Source: a cf. Phormidesmis sp. LEGE 11477
GTDB taxonomy: Bacteria > Cyanobacteriota > Cyanobacteriia > Phormidesmidales > Phormidesmidaceae
DNA length: 64,000 nucleotides
Assembly: GCF_015207105.1 (NCBI RefSeq)
Contig: NZ_JADEXO010000001.1
Location: 124,001 to 188,000, forward strand
Direction: 5' to 3'
The number at the start of each line of letters is the position of its first letter. The stretch's first letter is position 1. The position numbers and the translations under genes were made by a program. Positions 1-8,838 of the stretch are shown here, one piece after another. A model generated the notes under the pieces. That model saw only the letters and a list, made by a program, of their open reading frames with translations, was not told the origin of the DNA and searched no databases.

Positions 1-368
1 ATCGCGCCGACTTCTGACCTGCCTTCAAACCCTTGGGCATGGGCCATCAGACAACCGTCGGGAAGTTCTACATCGTCGTCTAGGAAAAGAAAAATGCTGC
101 CCTTGGCGCGGGCGATCGCATAGTTGCGTGCCGCTGGCAGACTAGCCCAAGGTACCGTATACAGTCGAATCTTCTTCTCGCTATCAAGTTGAGTTAGGAA
201 GGACTGCGTCGTCGGCTCGTGCTGCTGAGTTTGATCGACCACAATCACTTCGTAAGCAGGATACGTCTGCGCCAACACACTATTAAGGGTGTCACATAGA
301 ACAGATTCTCTTCCATAGGTTGGAATAATTACCGAGATTAGAGGCCAATCTATTGTTGTATGTGCCAT
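1..368 (-). CDS. Family 2 glycosyltransferase (3' end outside window)
   Basis: The reverse strand encodes about 122 residues from an ATG at 368 and remains open to the window edge, so only the N-terminal part is present. It begins with a typical GT-A fold entry (ISVIIPTYGRE), followed by the region ending VIVVD and the metal/nucleotide-sugar binding segment FLFLDDDVELP, which carries the DXD-type motif. GT2 enzymes transfer a sugar from a nucleotide donor, usually on the cytoplasmic face during exopolysaccharide or cell-wall glycan assembly. The gene follows an O-antigen-ligase-like membrane protein on the same strand with about 170 bp between them, so a polysaccharide cluster probably continues to the left. 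Acceptor and donor cannot be told. Confidence 0.9.
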   Translation of the reverse strand, partial: MAHTTIDWPLISVIIPTYGRESVLCDTLNSVLAQTYPAYEVIVVDQTQQHEPTTQSFLTQLDSEKKIRLYTVPWASLPAARNYAIARAKGSIFLFLDDDVELPDGCLMAHAQGFEGRSEVGA

Positions 369-537
369 AGAACAAGAAATAAGAGAGCAGGAATAAGAGT
401 TAACAGTCTGATAGATCGGGAGTCAGTAAAATAGGACTCAAAGTAAGTAGATCAGGACTAAACAGCAATTGGCCAGTAGGCTTTAAGTGAGAACGCTGTC
501 TTCACCTTTCGAGATCGACCTAGAAGTAACTGATTGC

Positions 538-2313
538 TCATACGAAAGTAGCTTCTTCTTTTTTCCTGCGCTTCTTAGAGCCTTTTCCTTCTGCTTCCGG
601 CGGTCTTAATAGCGCTGCCTGCCGCTCTTTCTCCTGCTTTTCTAGGGCAGGAATCTTCATGACAATGCCCGCTGCCAGCCAGTAGTAGACCGCGACCGGA
701 TCGACATCTAGAGGATAGTAATAAGGCGAATAGCTGATAAAGAAGATGAACACCCACATCGACGCCGCATAGCTTCGCAAGTTTTTATCTTTGGTCTGGC
801 GATATACACGAAACGTCACTACCGTCATCGTGGTATACACCGCTAGCGCTGCCAGCAATCCTAACGGCCCTAGCTCATACACTAGCTTTGGGTGGTAAGT
901 CTCAATCAGTGTTGTCTTACCAAAGGTTCTCGCCGAATTAGTGGCCCGGCCTACGCCAGCCCCAAAAATGCCTTCTTGCTCTCTTGAAACATGGCGAAAT
1001 TGCTCAACCATGAACTGCTGAGGCGGAGACGCACTCCAGCGAGAAATTAAACTATCCACTCGCTCGTTGACTATCTCAGGGTTGTTGGCAATCAGATAAA
1101 ACACTATTAACCCTAGCGGCATCATGATTGGCACAAACCGCCTGAAATTTGCCAACTGCCCTGTCATCACTACCAGTAAGGCGATTGAGAAAGGCACTAG
1201 TACCAGCGCAATCCGCTGGCCTGAGAGAAACGCCATGATAATTACAGCGACTAGCGAAGCCAGTCCAACAATCCGCCAGATAAAAGATTTATCGCTAAAT
1301 GAGGTACCAAAGCTAAAAAACGTCCCAGAGATCAAGAACCAACCCCACTGCCACGGTGCTACAAACGTTCCCGGTAGACGAATCTGTCCCATAGAAGGGG
1401 CGTACAGCAAAGATCCGCCTACAAAACAACGCGCTTCTAAAGAGGCACGAAATAGCTCCTCGCCTTCACCAACCGTCCCAGGACAAACGCCCGTTAGGAG
1501 CAGACCATATTGAACCAGTCCTAGGCTGCAAGCGACCAGTACCAGCACAGCCTGTAGCCGCAGCAGTTTTTCTAGATCTTCTCGGGTACGGATCAGATAA
1601 TAGATACAGGCTACTAGCGGAACATAGCCGAATAAGACTTTCCCTCCCCAGATCGCCATTACTAGCGGTAGCCTGCCATCGACTTGGCCAATCTGATCAG
1701 GTAGATTAGTGACTAGCGCCGTGATACAGGCCATAGCTACAAAAGCGATGAGCGGAGGCTTCAATGCCTTTGGCAAGATAATTGGCAGCTTGTTTTTCTT
1801 GCAGAACTGATAGACGCCGATCAGAGCAGGAATATAGAAAACATCTTTAGCAATTTGCAATAGACTGTTGCCGCCTAAGGCATAGGTTACGGTTCCAGCA
1901 AACGGCATGTAGATGATGAAGGCATAGAGCGCCAACCGTTGATACTTGAACGATAGAATCAGGCATATTAGCCCACCGCTAGCGGCTATGCCTAGCTTAG
2001 GCTCGACGAGTATAGCGACTAATAGACCAACAAACGCGCAGCCAAAAAAGACAGATGAGATAAACGAGATAACTACTTTTCGCTGGGCCGCTGCTGCTCG
2101 CTCTATCAGCCGTAATTGCCGGGGCGTTTGCGTTTGCGCTGTACTCTCTTCACCTGCGTCGTTTTGTAGGCGCTGGCGTTTCGTCTGCTTTTTGCCTGCC
2201 TGCCTACTTTTCTTGCCTTTCTTCTTAGGCTTACGACCTTGGTTCGCTAGATGACGCCGCTCATGCTGAGCAGACTGTTTTCGAGAGCGTTTCCCAGCGG
2301 AACGTGAAACCAT
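538..2313 (-). CDS. O-antigen ligase/polymerase-like multispanning membrane protein
   Basis: A 591-residue protein. Residues 1-70 are extremely basic and hydrophilic (runs of K/R such as KKKGKKSR), followed by about ten to twelve hydrophobic segments between residues 80 and 565, and another basic cytoplasmic tail (KKRRKKEE). A long loop before the last membrane segments contains FGAGVGRATN and TYHPKLVYELGPLG, resembling the periplasmic loop of the Wzy/WaaL (O-antigen ligase) superfamily, where such proteins polymerise or ligate lipid-linked glycans at the outer face of the plasma membrane. Its neighbour is a GT2 glycosyltransferase, which supports exopolysaccharide assembly. The charged N-terminal tail is longer than usual for the family and could contact nucleic acid or acidic lipids. 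The superfamily call is fairly secure; polymerase versus ligase is not decided. Confidence 0.8.
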   Translation of the reverse strand: MVSRSAGKRSRKQSAQHERRHLANQGRKPKKKGKKSRQAGKKQTKRQRLQNDAGEESTAQTQTPRQLRLIERAAAAQRKVVISFISSVFFGCAFVGLLVAILVEPKLGIAASGGLICLILSFKYQRLALYAFIIYMPFAGTVTYALGGNSLLQIAKDVFYIPALIGVYQFCKKNKLPIILPKALKPPLIAFVAMACITALVTNLPDQIGQVDGRLPLVMAIWGGKVLFGYVPLVACIYYLIRTREDLEKLLRLQAVLVLVACSLGLVQYGLLLTGVCPGTVGEGEELFRASLEARCFVGGSLLYAPSMGQIRLPGTFVAPWQWGWFLISGTFFSFGTSFSDKSFIWRIVGLASLVAVIIMAFLSGQRIALVLVPFSIALLVVMTGQLANFRRFVPIMMPLGLIVFYLIANNPEIVNERVDSLISRWSASPPQQFMVEQFRHVSREQEGIFGAGVGRATNSARTFGKTTLIETYHPKLVYELGPLGLLAALAVYTTMTVVTFRVYRQTKDKNLRSYAASMWVFIFFISYSPYYYPLDVDPVAVYYWLAAGIVMKIPALEKQEKERQAALLRPPEAEGKGSKKRRKKEEATFV

Positions 2314-2505
2314 ATCGTCGGTGAAGAGATCAAGGAAAGCCTTGCTAGGAGAAAAGAGAAAAGAAAAGGCTTCTAGCCATTACCTAATCAAATTTGCCCA
2401 ATCTCTCGCGCTAATATCTTCATCTCAAAGTTTTACTGAAGTTATGCTGCTGAAGTCTCGCTGAAGCCGTTTCATTTCAAACTTTCATCTCAAACTGAGC
2501 AGGCA

Positions 2506-3900
2506 CTATCGACCTAGTCGATTGACAATGCCCTCACAGCCGCCGGGAATGGTTTCTCGGGTCTTGCTGCCGCCCCACTCACAGCAGTAGCAGCGCTGTG
2601 CTTCAGAAAGACGCCGGGTATTGGTGAAATCAGCGCCCTCGACGACTGCGCCAGTGAATTCGCCTGTTCTATAGTTTGGATTGTCTTGACGGGTGCGGGG
2701 AGTGACCGTTTCTAGGCTGCCATAGAACAGACGAACCCCCATCATGTCCGTATTAGAAAGGTCGGCGTCGCATAAGATAGCGCGAGAAAAGTTGGTACGT
2801 ACTAGATCGCAGCCGGATAGATTGGCTCGAATAAGGTTAGCTTCGCTGAGATCTAGCCAGCGTAAATCGGTAGCTGCTAAGCTGCTAGCCGCCAGCATTA
2901 CACCTAGATCGATTACCCTAGTTCCGGCCAGTCTGTCTTCTGCGTAGCCACCCATTCCATCTAAGATCGGTCGACCTAACCGCTGATCGCGAGCTAACGG
3001 CGTCAACAGCTTTGAGCGTGAGAGAAAGCGCAGTACCTTGGCTTTGCCACCCGCATCGACGCTGCTAAGAATGGCTGCGGTACGGGCTTCTGCAATAATG
3101 CGCTCTTGCGGCCAATCTTCTAGCAGACCTTCGTCGTCTAGTACTAGCTCTGAAATCCCTTGAAAGAAGGAATCGATAGTTTGCTGCTGGGTAATTAGGT
3201 TCTGCTGCACCGTCAAATCGCGAGAGATGATGTATTGTCGCCAAGCGACATAGACAGCGAGTATCGCGATAAAAATTTGTCCAATCGCTCCTAAAAAGTC
3301 GCCTAGTGCGCTGATAATATCCCAGCGCAGGCCGCTGCCCCAACGGGCAATAGGGCGGCTGATACCGCTGGTATAAACCAGGCCAACGATGCCAAACAAT
3401 AGACCTGGAACGGCAATTAGTAGCGCCTTTTGCTGCTGGCTAAGATCGCTAAGCGCTTCTTGCAATGTGGGATTGAGCAGACGCAGGGAAACGAAGAAGG
3501 CCACTAAAGAACCCGCTAAGGTCAGCCAGAAGCTATCAAGAGTGAAGCCAATGACCACCACAATCACACCTGCGATCGCAACGACGCTAATCGGCGCTTG
3601 AGCAACTTTCACAGGATCAATCGCTGGCTGACGTTGATACCGCTCTGTAATCTCTGCCTCTGATTCTGTCCGCTGAGGCTGACGACTGAGCGGAACAGGC
3701 TCTTTTAGCACTTCGTTGTCGGCTTGCAAATCAGGGTCGGGATTGTAATCTACCGTGAATGGCTGGTAGTAGCCATTGCTACTAGATGACTCGCCAGACG
3801 GTTCATCCGCTAAATTACCGACTGAATGAGAGTCAAACCCAGCGGCAGAATTAGCAGGAGGCTCGGGTGAGGCAGTAGGATCAGAAGGGAATGGGGTCAT
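2506..3900 (-). CDS. Membrane-anchored pentapeptide-repeat protein
   Basis: A 464-residue protein with three parts. Residues 1-100 are Ser/Pro/Glu-rich and probably disordered. Residues 100-225 hold about four hydrophobic segments (VAIAGVIVVVIGFTL, LIAVPGLLFGIVGLVY, IGQIFIAILAVYVAW). The C-terminal half contains pentapeptide repeats of A(D/N)LXX type (LSEANLIRANLSGCDLVRTN, then SRAILCDADLSNTDMMG), which fold as a right-handed quadrilateral beta-helix. The last 30 residues contain CYCCEWGG. Cyanobacteria carry many membrane pentapeptide-repeat proteins, mostly of unknown role. It lies alone between an exopolysaccharide gene and a divergent S2P protease. Function beyond scaffold-like binding cannot be inferred. 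Confidence 0.85.
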   Translation of the reverse strand: MTPFPSDPTASPEPPANSAAGFDSHSVGNLADEPSGESSSSNGYYQPFTVDYNPDPDLQADNEVLKEPVPLSRQPQRTESEAEITERYQRQPAIDPVKVAQAPISVVAIAGVIVVVIGFTLDSFWLTLAGSLVAFFVSLRLLNPTLQEALSDLSQQQKALLIAVPGLLFGIVGLVYTSGISRPIARWGSGLRWDIISALGDFLGAIGQIFIAILAVYVAWRQYIISRDLTVQQNLITQQQTIDSFFQGISELVLDDEGLLEDWPQERIIAEARTAAILSSVDAGGKAKVLRFLSRSKLLTPLARDQRLGRPILDGMGGYAEDRLAGTRVIDLGVMLAASSLAATDLRWLDLSEANLIRANLSGCDLVRTNFSRAILCDADLSNTDMMGVRLFYGSLETVTPRTRQDNPNYRTGEFTGAVVEGADFTNTRRLSEAQRCYCCEWGGSKTRETIPGGCEGIVNRLGR

Positions 3901-4085
3901 TGAGTGCGCGCGTTGCTAGCAGTTCAGTGTAGCCGAAAGCTCTAAAAGCTTTTAGGGCGCTGCCACCATCCTCTACTAAAATAAAATTAAGAATTGATAA
4001 CCCCTTAACTAATTTTCTTCTCGTAATTCCTTTTTACTTTGGCCTAGCGGTAGCGATCGCCGGTCATCATTCCTTATCCCTCCTT

Positions 4086-5678
4086 ATGATTACAGTCTTA
4101 CTTCTAGCCGTTGCCGTTGGCATCTTGGCCTGGGGCTTTTCAAAAGCCAAGCCACTGGGTCGACTAGGCATCTTAGCTTGGTTACAGACTGTAGTGCTCA
4201 TGGCTCCCTGGCTACTGTTCTTCGGTTTTTCGGCTGTAGGTATCTATTTAGATCTAGCTGGTATTTTGCTATTGGTAGTATCTTCGGCTGGACTGTATAT
4301 CTATTTTGGTCGTCAGCTTCGAGCGGCCAGCCAAGCAGATCTAGCGGCGCACTCTGCGAAGAAAGCGACAGGACTAGCTAAGAAGGCGTCTGAGCAGAAG
4401 ACTCTTCAAGAAACAGGAGCCGCTCAGATAGAGCATGCGGCTTTGGAAGAGACTGCTGTTGAAGGGGCAGGTGAGGGGAGCGACCAAGCTCAGTCTCAGG
4501 GAGTGGGCGATCGCACCGCCGAGAACGCCGAAGATAGCGACAAGAGTGAACCAGAAGATAAACCGCTACCACCTATTCCACCTGAAGACCTCGCTACGAT
4601 GGAGGGCTTCTTTGGTATCAACACTTTCTTTAGAACGAAAACAGTGCCCTTTCAAGAGGGAGCAGTCTTTAAAGGGAATTTGCGAGGTGACGCGGACAAA
4701 ACAGCACAGGACATTAGTCAGCGCTTAGCAGATAAGTTTGGCGATCGCTATCAGTCTTTTCTACTGCTCGATCCAGACGACAAACCTGTCGTGGTGATCT
4801 TTCCTAGTAAAAACGGACCGAAGCCAACAACTTTGCCACAGCGCATATTAGCCGTGGCGTTAGCGATCGCGACCATAGCCACCTGCTTAGAAACCGCCGC
4901 CGTACTCCAAAGTTTCGACATATTCCAGTCCCCAGAACGCTGGCGCGAGGTGCTTCCTATCGGCTTCGGCATTCTTTCTACTCTCGGCGTCCACGAAATC
5001 GGTCACCGATTCTACGCCCGGCGGCACGACATTCAGCTCAGTCCGCCTTTCCTGCTTCCAGCTTGGCAGCTAGGTGCGTTTGGTTCTATCACCCGATTCG
5101 AGTCTGTCGTCCCTAACCGCACAGTCCTGTTTGACATCGCCTTTGCTGGACCTGCCGCTGGTGGCATTTTGTCTTTCCTCTGTCTATTTTGGGGTTTGGT
5201 GCTTTCCCAATCTGGCAGCCTCTTTCAGCTACCTGTCGAATTCTTTCGAGGATCTATTCTAGTCGGTGGCTTAGCGCGTCTGGTTCTAGGTGACGCCCTT
5301 CAGGCCGACTTAGTTGATGTCCAGCCTCTGTTGATCGTGGGCTGGATTGGTCTAATCATCACTGCAATCAACCTGCTACCTGCCGGACAGCTCGACGGCG
5401 GCAGAGTCATTCAATCGATCTATGGCCGCAAAACCCTGGTTAGGAGCACAGCCGTCACCCTGGTGTTGCTCGCTATTGTCGGCCTCTTTAATCCCTTGGC
5501 GCTCTATTGGGCCGTGCTGATTGTCTTTTTACAGCGTCAGCCAGAACGCCCTTGCACTGACGATTTAAGCGAGCCTGATGATACCCGTGCCGCTCTCGCC
5601 TTGGCCTCTTTACTACTTGTTTTACTAGTACTGTTACCCCTGACGCCAACGCTAGCCGCAAGATTAGGCATTGGATAA
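4086..5678 (+). CDS. Site-2 protease, M50 family, EGY-like
   Basis: A 530-residue intramembrane zinc metalloprotease. Two hydrophobic helices at the N-terminus are followed by an Ala/Glu/Lys-rich acidic linker (about residues 80-160), then a domain with FKGNLRGD, matching the GNLRG motif of plant and cyanobacterial EGY proteases. The catalytic HEIGH motif begins at His303 (zinc ligands H303 and H307, catalytic E304), and the third ligand sits in INLLPAGQLDGGRV. Further membrane segments follow to the C-terminus. EGY-type S2Ps cleave membrane-tethered regulators; in plastids they affect thylakoid development, and cyanobacterial S2Ps release anti-sigma factors or act in acid and stress responses. 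The substrate is not indicated by the neighbourhood. Family assignment is strong. Confidence 0.92.
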   Translation: MITVLLLAVAVGILAWGFSKAKPLGRLGILAWLQTVVLMAPWLLFFGFSAVGIYLDLAGILLLVVSSAGLYIYFGRQLRAASQADLAAHSAKKATGLAKKASEQKTLQETGAAQIEHAALEETAVEGAGEGSDQAQSQGVGDRTAENAEDSDKSEPEDKPLPPIPPEDLATMEGFFGINTFFRTKTVPFQEGAVFKGNLRGDADKTAQDISQRLADKFGDRYQSFLLLDPDDKPVVVIFPSKNGPKPTTLPQRILAVALAIATIATCLETAAVLQSFDIFQSPERWREVLPIGFGILSTLGVHEIGHRFYARRHDIQLSPPFLLPAWQLGAFGSITRFESVVPNRTVLFDIAFAGPAAGGILSFLCLFWGLVLSQSGSLFQLPVEFFRGSILVGGLARLVLGDALQADLVDVQPLLIVGWIGLIITAINLLPAGQLDGGRVIQSIYGRKTLVRSTAVTLVLLAIVGLFNPLALYWAVLIVFLQRQPERPCTDDLSEPDDTRAALALASLLLVLLVLLPLTPTLAARLGIG

Positions 5679-5744
5679 CTGGGCACCAGATAGTTCAGCA
5701 CCAGCTAGATGAGCACCGAATAAAAAATAGGAGAATTAGCAAGT

Positions 5745-6455
5745 ATGTGCGCTCGCTTTACGCTCGATGTCGAAATTCAACAGCTAAGAGATGCCTTTGA
5801 GTTGACCAATAGCATAGAAATCCGGCCCACTTGGAACCGAGCCCCCGGCGCGATGTCCCCTATCGTGATCAAAGATCGAATCGGATTGGCAAAATGGGGA
5901 CTAAAGCCCACTTGGGCAAAGCCAGGGATGAAGGCACCACACAATGCCCGGATCGAGACGGCTGCAACCAAGCCATACTTTAGAAACGCCTGGGCAAAGC
6001 GACGGTGCTTAGTCCCTGCTACTGGCTTTTACGAATGGCAGGCCACCAAGACTGGCAAACAGCCTATCTATTTCAGCTATCCAGGACAGTTTTTTGCTTT
6101 TGCTGGGCTATGGGAAAAAGTAAACGGGCAGAAAGCAGCCGACGAGGAGAAAGCAAACAAAGAAAGAGCAGGCAGTAAAAGAGCTGATGAAGAGCAGGCC
6201 GATAATGAAGTGACCTTTACTATTCTCACTCAGGCAGCTATCGATCCAGTGGCAGCAATTCACCATCGTATGCCAGTTATTCTGCCGCCAGAGGCATACG
6301 ACAGATGGCTAGCTGGCGACTTGGCCACTACCGAGTCAGTCATTACCGAGCAATCCTCGCCCTATATGCAGACCATTGCAGCTAGACCTGTCAGCCGCAC
6401 GGTCAATAATGCCCGTAATGACAGCGCCGACCTGATTGCCGAAAACTCCAAATAA
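5745..6455 (+). CDS. HMCES/YedK-type abasic-site processing protein (SRAP domain)
   Basis: A 236-residue SOS-response-associated peptidase domain protein. Cys2 directly follows the start Met (MCARFT), as required because the processed N-terminal Cys forms a thiazolidine crosslink with abasic sites in single-stranded DNA. Other conserved residues are Asn67 (HNARIET), Glu97 (FYEW) and His173 (HHRMP). Residues about 127-155 form a Lys/Glu/Ala-rich insertion (KAADEEKANKERAGSKRADE) not needed by the fold and probably a charged surface loop. The gene is preceded by a good Shine-Dalgarno (taggag) and starts 66 bp after the S2P gene. The role is shielding abasic sites at replication forks. Identification is secure. 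Confidence 0.95.
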   Translation: MCARFTLDVEIQQLRDAFELTNSIEIRPTWNRAPGAMSPIVIKDRIGLAKWGLKPTWAKPGMKAPHNARIETAATKPYFRNAWAKRRCLVPATGFYEWQATKTGKQPIYFSYPGQFFAFAGLWEKVNGQKAADEEKANKERAGSKRADEEQADNEVTFTILTQAAIDPVAAIHHRMPVILPPEAYDRWLAGDLATTESVITEQSSPYMQTIAARPVSRTVNNARNDSADLIAENSK

Positions 6456-6695
6456 CATTCAAATAGCATGGGTGCCCATTGTGTCCGGTCCGCTCAGCAC
6501 TGCTAGGGCCAAACGACTCTATCTATAGCTGATAGCGCAGGCTTCTCTCAAAAGGCGCAGCAGCGAACCGAACCTAATAGGGGTTGGAGACAAATTAATC
6601 AAACGCTAAGATAATTCTGGTTTGTTAATAGTTCAATAAGCAGGTGAGCAATAAACCGCTTGCTTGCTGCCGTTATTTGAAAGGGAAATCCCGCT

Positions 6696-7484
6696 GTGCT
6701 CAAGGCTATTGTCCAGGACTTTCGCATCATCTTTGACCGCGATCCAGCTGCTCGCAACTGGCTAGAAGTCATTTTTCTCTACCCTGGTTTTCAGGCGCTG
6801 GTTATACATCGCCTAGCACACTGGCTGTGGAACATAGGGATTCCTTTTGTACCCCGTTTGCTCTCTCACCTAGCTCGCGCTTTGACTGGCGTAGAGATAC
6901 ATCCCGGCGCAAAGATTGGCTCCGGCGTATTTATCGATCACGGTATGGGAGTAGTGATCGGCGAAACGGCGATTGTAGGTGACCTATCGCTAATCTATCA
7001 GGGTGTCACCCTGGGGGGAACGGGCAAAGAATCTGGTAAACGCCACCCGACTCTAGGCACAGGCGTGATTGTAGGGGCGGGCGCGAAGGTGCTTGGTAAT
7101 ATTCAAATTGGTAACGACGTGCGGATTGGCGCTGGCTCTGTAGTGCTCAGGGAAGTGCCTTCTGACTGCACGGTTGTTGGGGTACCTGGCAGAGTAGTCT
7201 ATCGTTCGGGTGAGCGAGTGGGGCCGCTAGAGCATGCCCAGCTACCTGATTCAGAGGCTAGAGCGATCCGGGCGCTGATGGATCGGATGATCGCGCTAGA
7301 AAATGAAGTTTCTGAGCTGCGAGAAGCCAAGAAGCTTGAGACTAAAGAGGAGATAGCCGCTAAGATAGCCGAGCTTGAAAGTTTGATGTCTGTGGGCGCG
7401 GTTGGAGAAAATTGCGATCGCAGCAAATGCTGCGACTTAGACGATCGCGCGTTGCAGGAATTTTTTGACGGGACTGGGATCTAA
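6696..7484 (+). CDS. cysE: Serine O-acetyltransferase
   Basis: A 262-residue enzyme making O-acetylserine from serine and acetyl-CoA, the first step of cysteine synthesis. A helical N-terminal region (FRIIFDRDPAARNWLEV) is followed by left-handed beta-helix hexapeptide repeats (IHPGAKIGSGVFIDHGMGVVIGETA) and the acetyl-CoA loop GGTGKESGKRHPT. The start is GTG, preceded by aaaggga at good spacing. After the catalytic domain there is a C-terminal coiled-coil extension of about 70 residues rich in Glu/Lys (IALENEVSELREAKKLETK) ending with a Cys pair (KCCDLDD); the classical short C-terminal tail that docks into cysteine synthase differs here. cysK lies about 4 kb to the right on the opposite strand. 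Assignment is secure. Confidence 0.95.
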   Translation: MLKAIVQDFRIIFDRDPAARNWLEVIFLYPGFQALVIHRLAHWLWNIGIPFVPRLLSHLARALTGVEIHPGAKIGSGVFIDHGMGVVIGETAIVGDLSLIYQGVTLGGTGKESGKRHPTLGTGVIVGAGAKVLGNIQIGNDVRIGAGSVVLREVPSDCTVVGVPGRVVYRSGERVGPLEHAQLPDSEARAIRALMDRMIALENEVSELREAKKLETKEEIAAKIAELESLMSVGAVGENCDRSKCCDLDDRALQEFFDGTGI

Positions 7485-7565
7485 GAAAAATCCTGTCCCC
7501 TCTCGTCTTTTTTGTTTGCTCGCACTTGTTCGCTCTGTAGGTTCCTCCTTTGAAAGAGAAACAGC

Positions 7566-7760
7566 ATGTCACGGCTTGGTGGAATCGAAGCAAACAGGGC
7601 AGAGTTTATCTGCGCGGTAGGCACCAAGCCTAATAGCTGGAAAGCTCAGGTACGTATTGCCATTATTCAGCGTATCAACGACCATAGCGCGCTATCAAGA
7701 ACGGGCGCAAAGGCCAGCTTTGTGGGTGCTTTCGCGCTGGCTGCGAGAGCATTAGATTGA
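7566..7760 (+). CDS. Possible small hypothetical protein (64 aa)
   Basis: A short open frame in the gap between cysE and the convergent Mo-nitrogenase-C-like gene. It starts ATG with a weak purine stretch (gaaagagaaac) upstream and encodes a basic, alanine-rich peptide without recognised motif, signal peptide or membrane segment. A strong hairpin follows 36 bp after the stop. It may be a chance frame; the remaining gap has no better candidate. Confidence 0.2.
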   Translation: MSRLGGIEANRAEFICAVGTKPNSWKAQVRIAIIQRINDHSALSRTGAKASFVGAFALAARALD

Positions 7761-7795
7761 ACGGTCGTGGGAGAACTTGAAGCGCACCCTATGGA

Positions 7796-7834
7796 GGGTG
7801 TATAGGGCCACAAAAGGCCATATTCTATGCACCC
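7796..7834. terminator. Strong hairpin between convergent genes
   Basis: GGGTGTATAG (7796-7805) pairs with CTATGCACCC (7825-7834) with one wobble, and an inner GGCC/GGCC (7806-7809, 7816-7819) extends the stem around ACAAAA. A competing small hairpin CACCCT-ATGG-AGGGTG overlaps the left side. It lies between the rightward cysE side and the leftward gene ending at 7883, so it may terminate transcription from either direction, although no long T tract follows. Confidence 0.5.
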
Positions 7835-7882
7835 TTGCCTCTAGTCTATTGTAGAACGATATAGACAGGAGAGAACTCAATG

Positions 7883-8173
7883 CTAAGAGAGTGCTGCGGC
7901 GTCTTCGCCGCACTCATCAACTAGGTAGCACATAGCTTTGAACCGTAGCATGATTAGCTGGTCGTACAGAGGGTTGAGCTTGCACATAGGAGGGATGTGA
8001 GCAATGGTGCGCTCGAAGAGCTTGACGTCACGCTCAAAAGGACAGTCTGCTGGGATCAAAGAGACGATGCGGTGAGCGGTTTTCTCATTCTCGACGGGGA
8101 TGCCTTCAATCCAGTTACGTACTGGTTTCAGGATGTTCAGAGTATTTTTCATCTTAGGTAGAAGTTGAACCAT
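7883..8173 (-). CDS. Mo-dependent nitrogenase C-terminal domain-like protein
   Basis: A 96-residue soluble protein with the family signature AHRIVSLIPADCPFERDVKL, then IAHIPPMCKLNPLYDQL and the terminal YLVDECGED. Cyanobacterial genomes carry several paralogues of this small family, annotated as Mo-dependent nitrogenase C-terminus because related sequences were first seen next to or fused with nif products. The full family length is present. No nif genes are in this window, so a nitrogenase role is not supported locally. The conserved Cys residues (PADCPFE, PPMCKLN, YLVDECGE) could bind metal, which is inference. A gap of 665 bp lies upstream. Confidence 0.85.
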   Translation of the reverse strand: MVQLLPKMKNTLNILKPVRNWIEGIPVENEKTAHRIVSLIPADCPFERDVKLFERTIAHIPPMCKLNPLYDQLIMLRFKAMCYLVDECGEDAAALS

Positions 8174-8838
8174 AACGGCAAAAAATTAGCTTAATGACTC
8201 AGTAGTTTTCAGTGTTTCTGATGAGGGTACGGCGTTGACTGCAACGAAGATACCCAAGGAGTTAGTTGATTTATCAGAGACTATTTATGACATTCTGCGG
8301 AGATCTTGTTCTTCAGCTTTTTTTATCTGCTCGTCTTTTAACTAATTGACAGGGGTATGTCTTTATTCCTTTCGTTAACTATCCTAGTCCGCTCACATAG
8401 AATGACAAGTTCCTAAAGAACATTTTGACTATAAATTATGCAAAGTTCACATGTCTCTAATGCAGACTGTGTAGTAAATCGAATATTGCGCTGCTTCGCG
8501 GCGGCAACTCTCTAGCAGTCGCTAACCCAAAACCGCTTGCCACGTATAGCATGTACGGTTTTCTGCCGACTGTGGATCACTAAAAAACGCCCTCAAAAAT
8601 ACATTATGAGGACGCTATAAATTGAGAAAAAAACTCTCGTAAGTAGAAGTGCTTATGACGTAGTTAGAAGAAAATTATTTCGTGAGTAAGAGTACTTATT
8701 TTTATCTCTAATATTCTTCTTGTTATAGCTAGCGTTGGATATCTCTGCAGGCTAGCTGGCCACCTTGCTCTAATAACAAGGGTTTCATAGCTAGGAGAAC
8801 ATATAGAGAAAAATGGCGATCGCGATAGGTGAAAGTGC
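8174..8838. other. Intergenic region with imperfect direct repeat
   Basis: No convincing gene is visible in this 665-bp, AT-richer stretch. It must hold the promoter of the leftward gene starting at 8173 and the 3' region of the leftward gor gene (the stop is at its right edge). A degenerate 19-bp direct repeat (15 of 19 matches) occupies 8638-8656 and 8681-8699, each copy partly self-complementary (AGTA...TACT type). A CCTCA...TGAGG hairpin lies at about 8591-8612. Confidence 0.4.
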
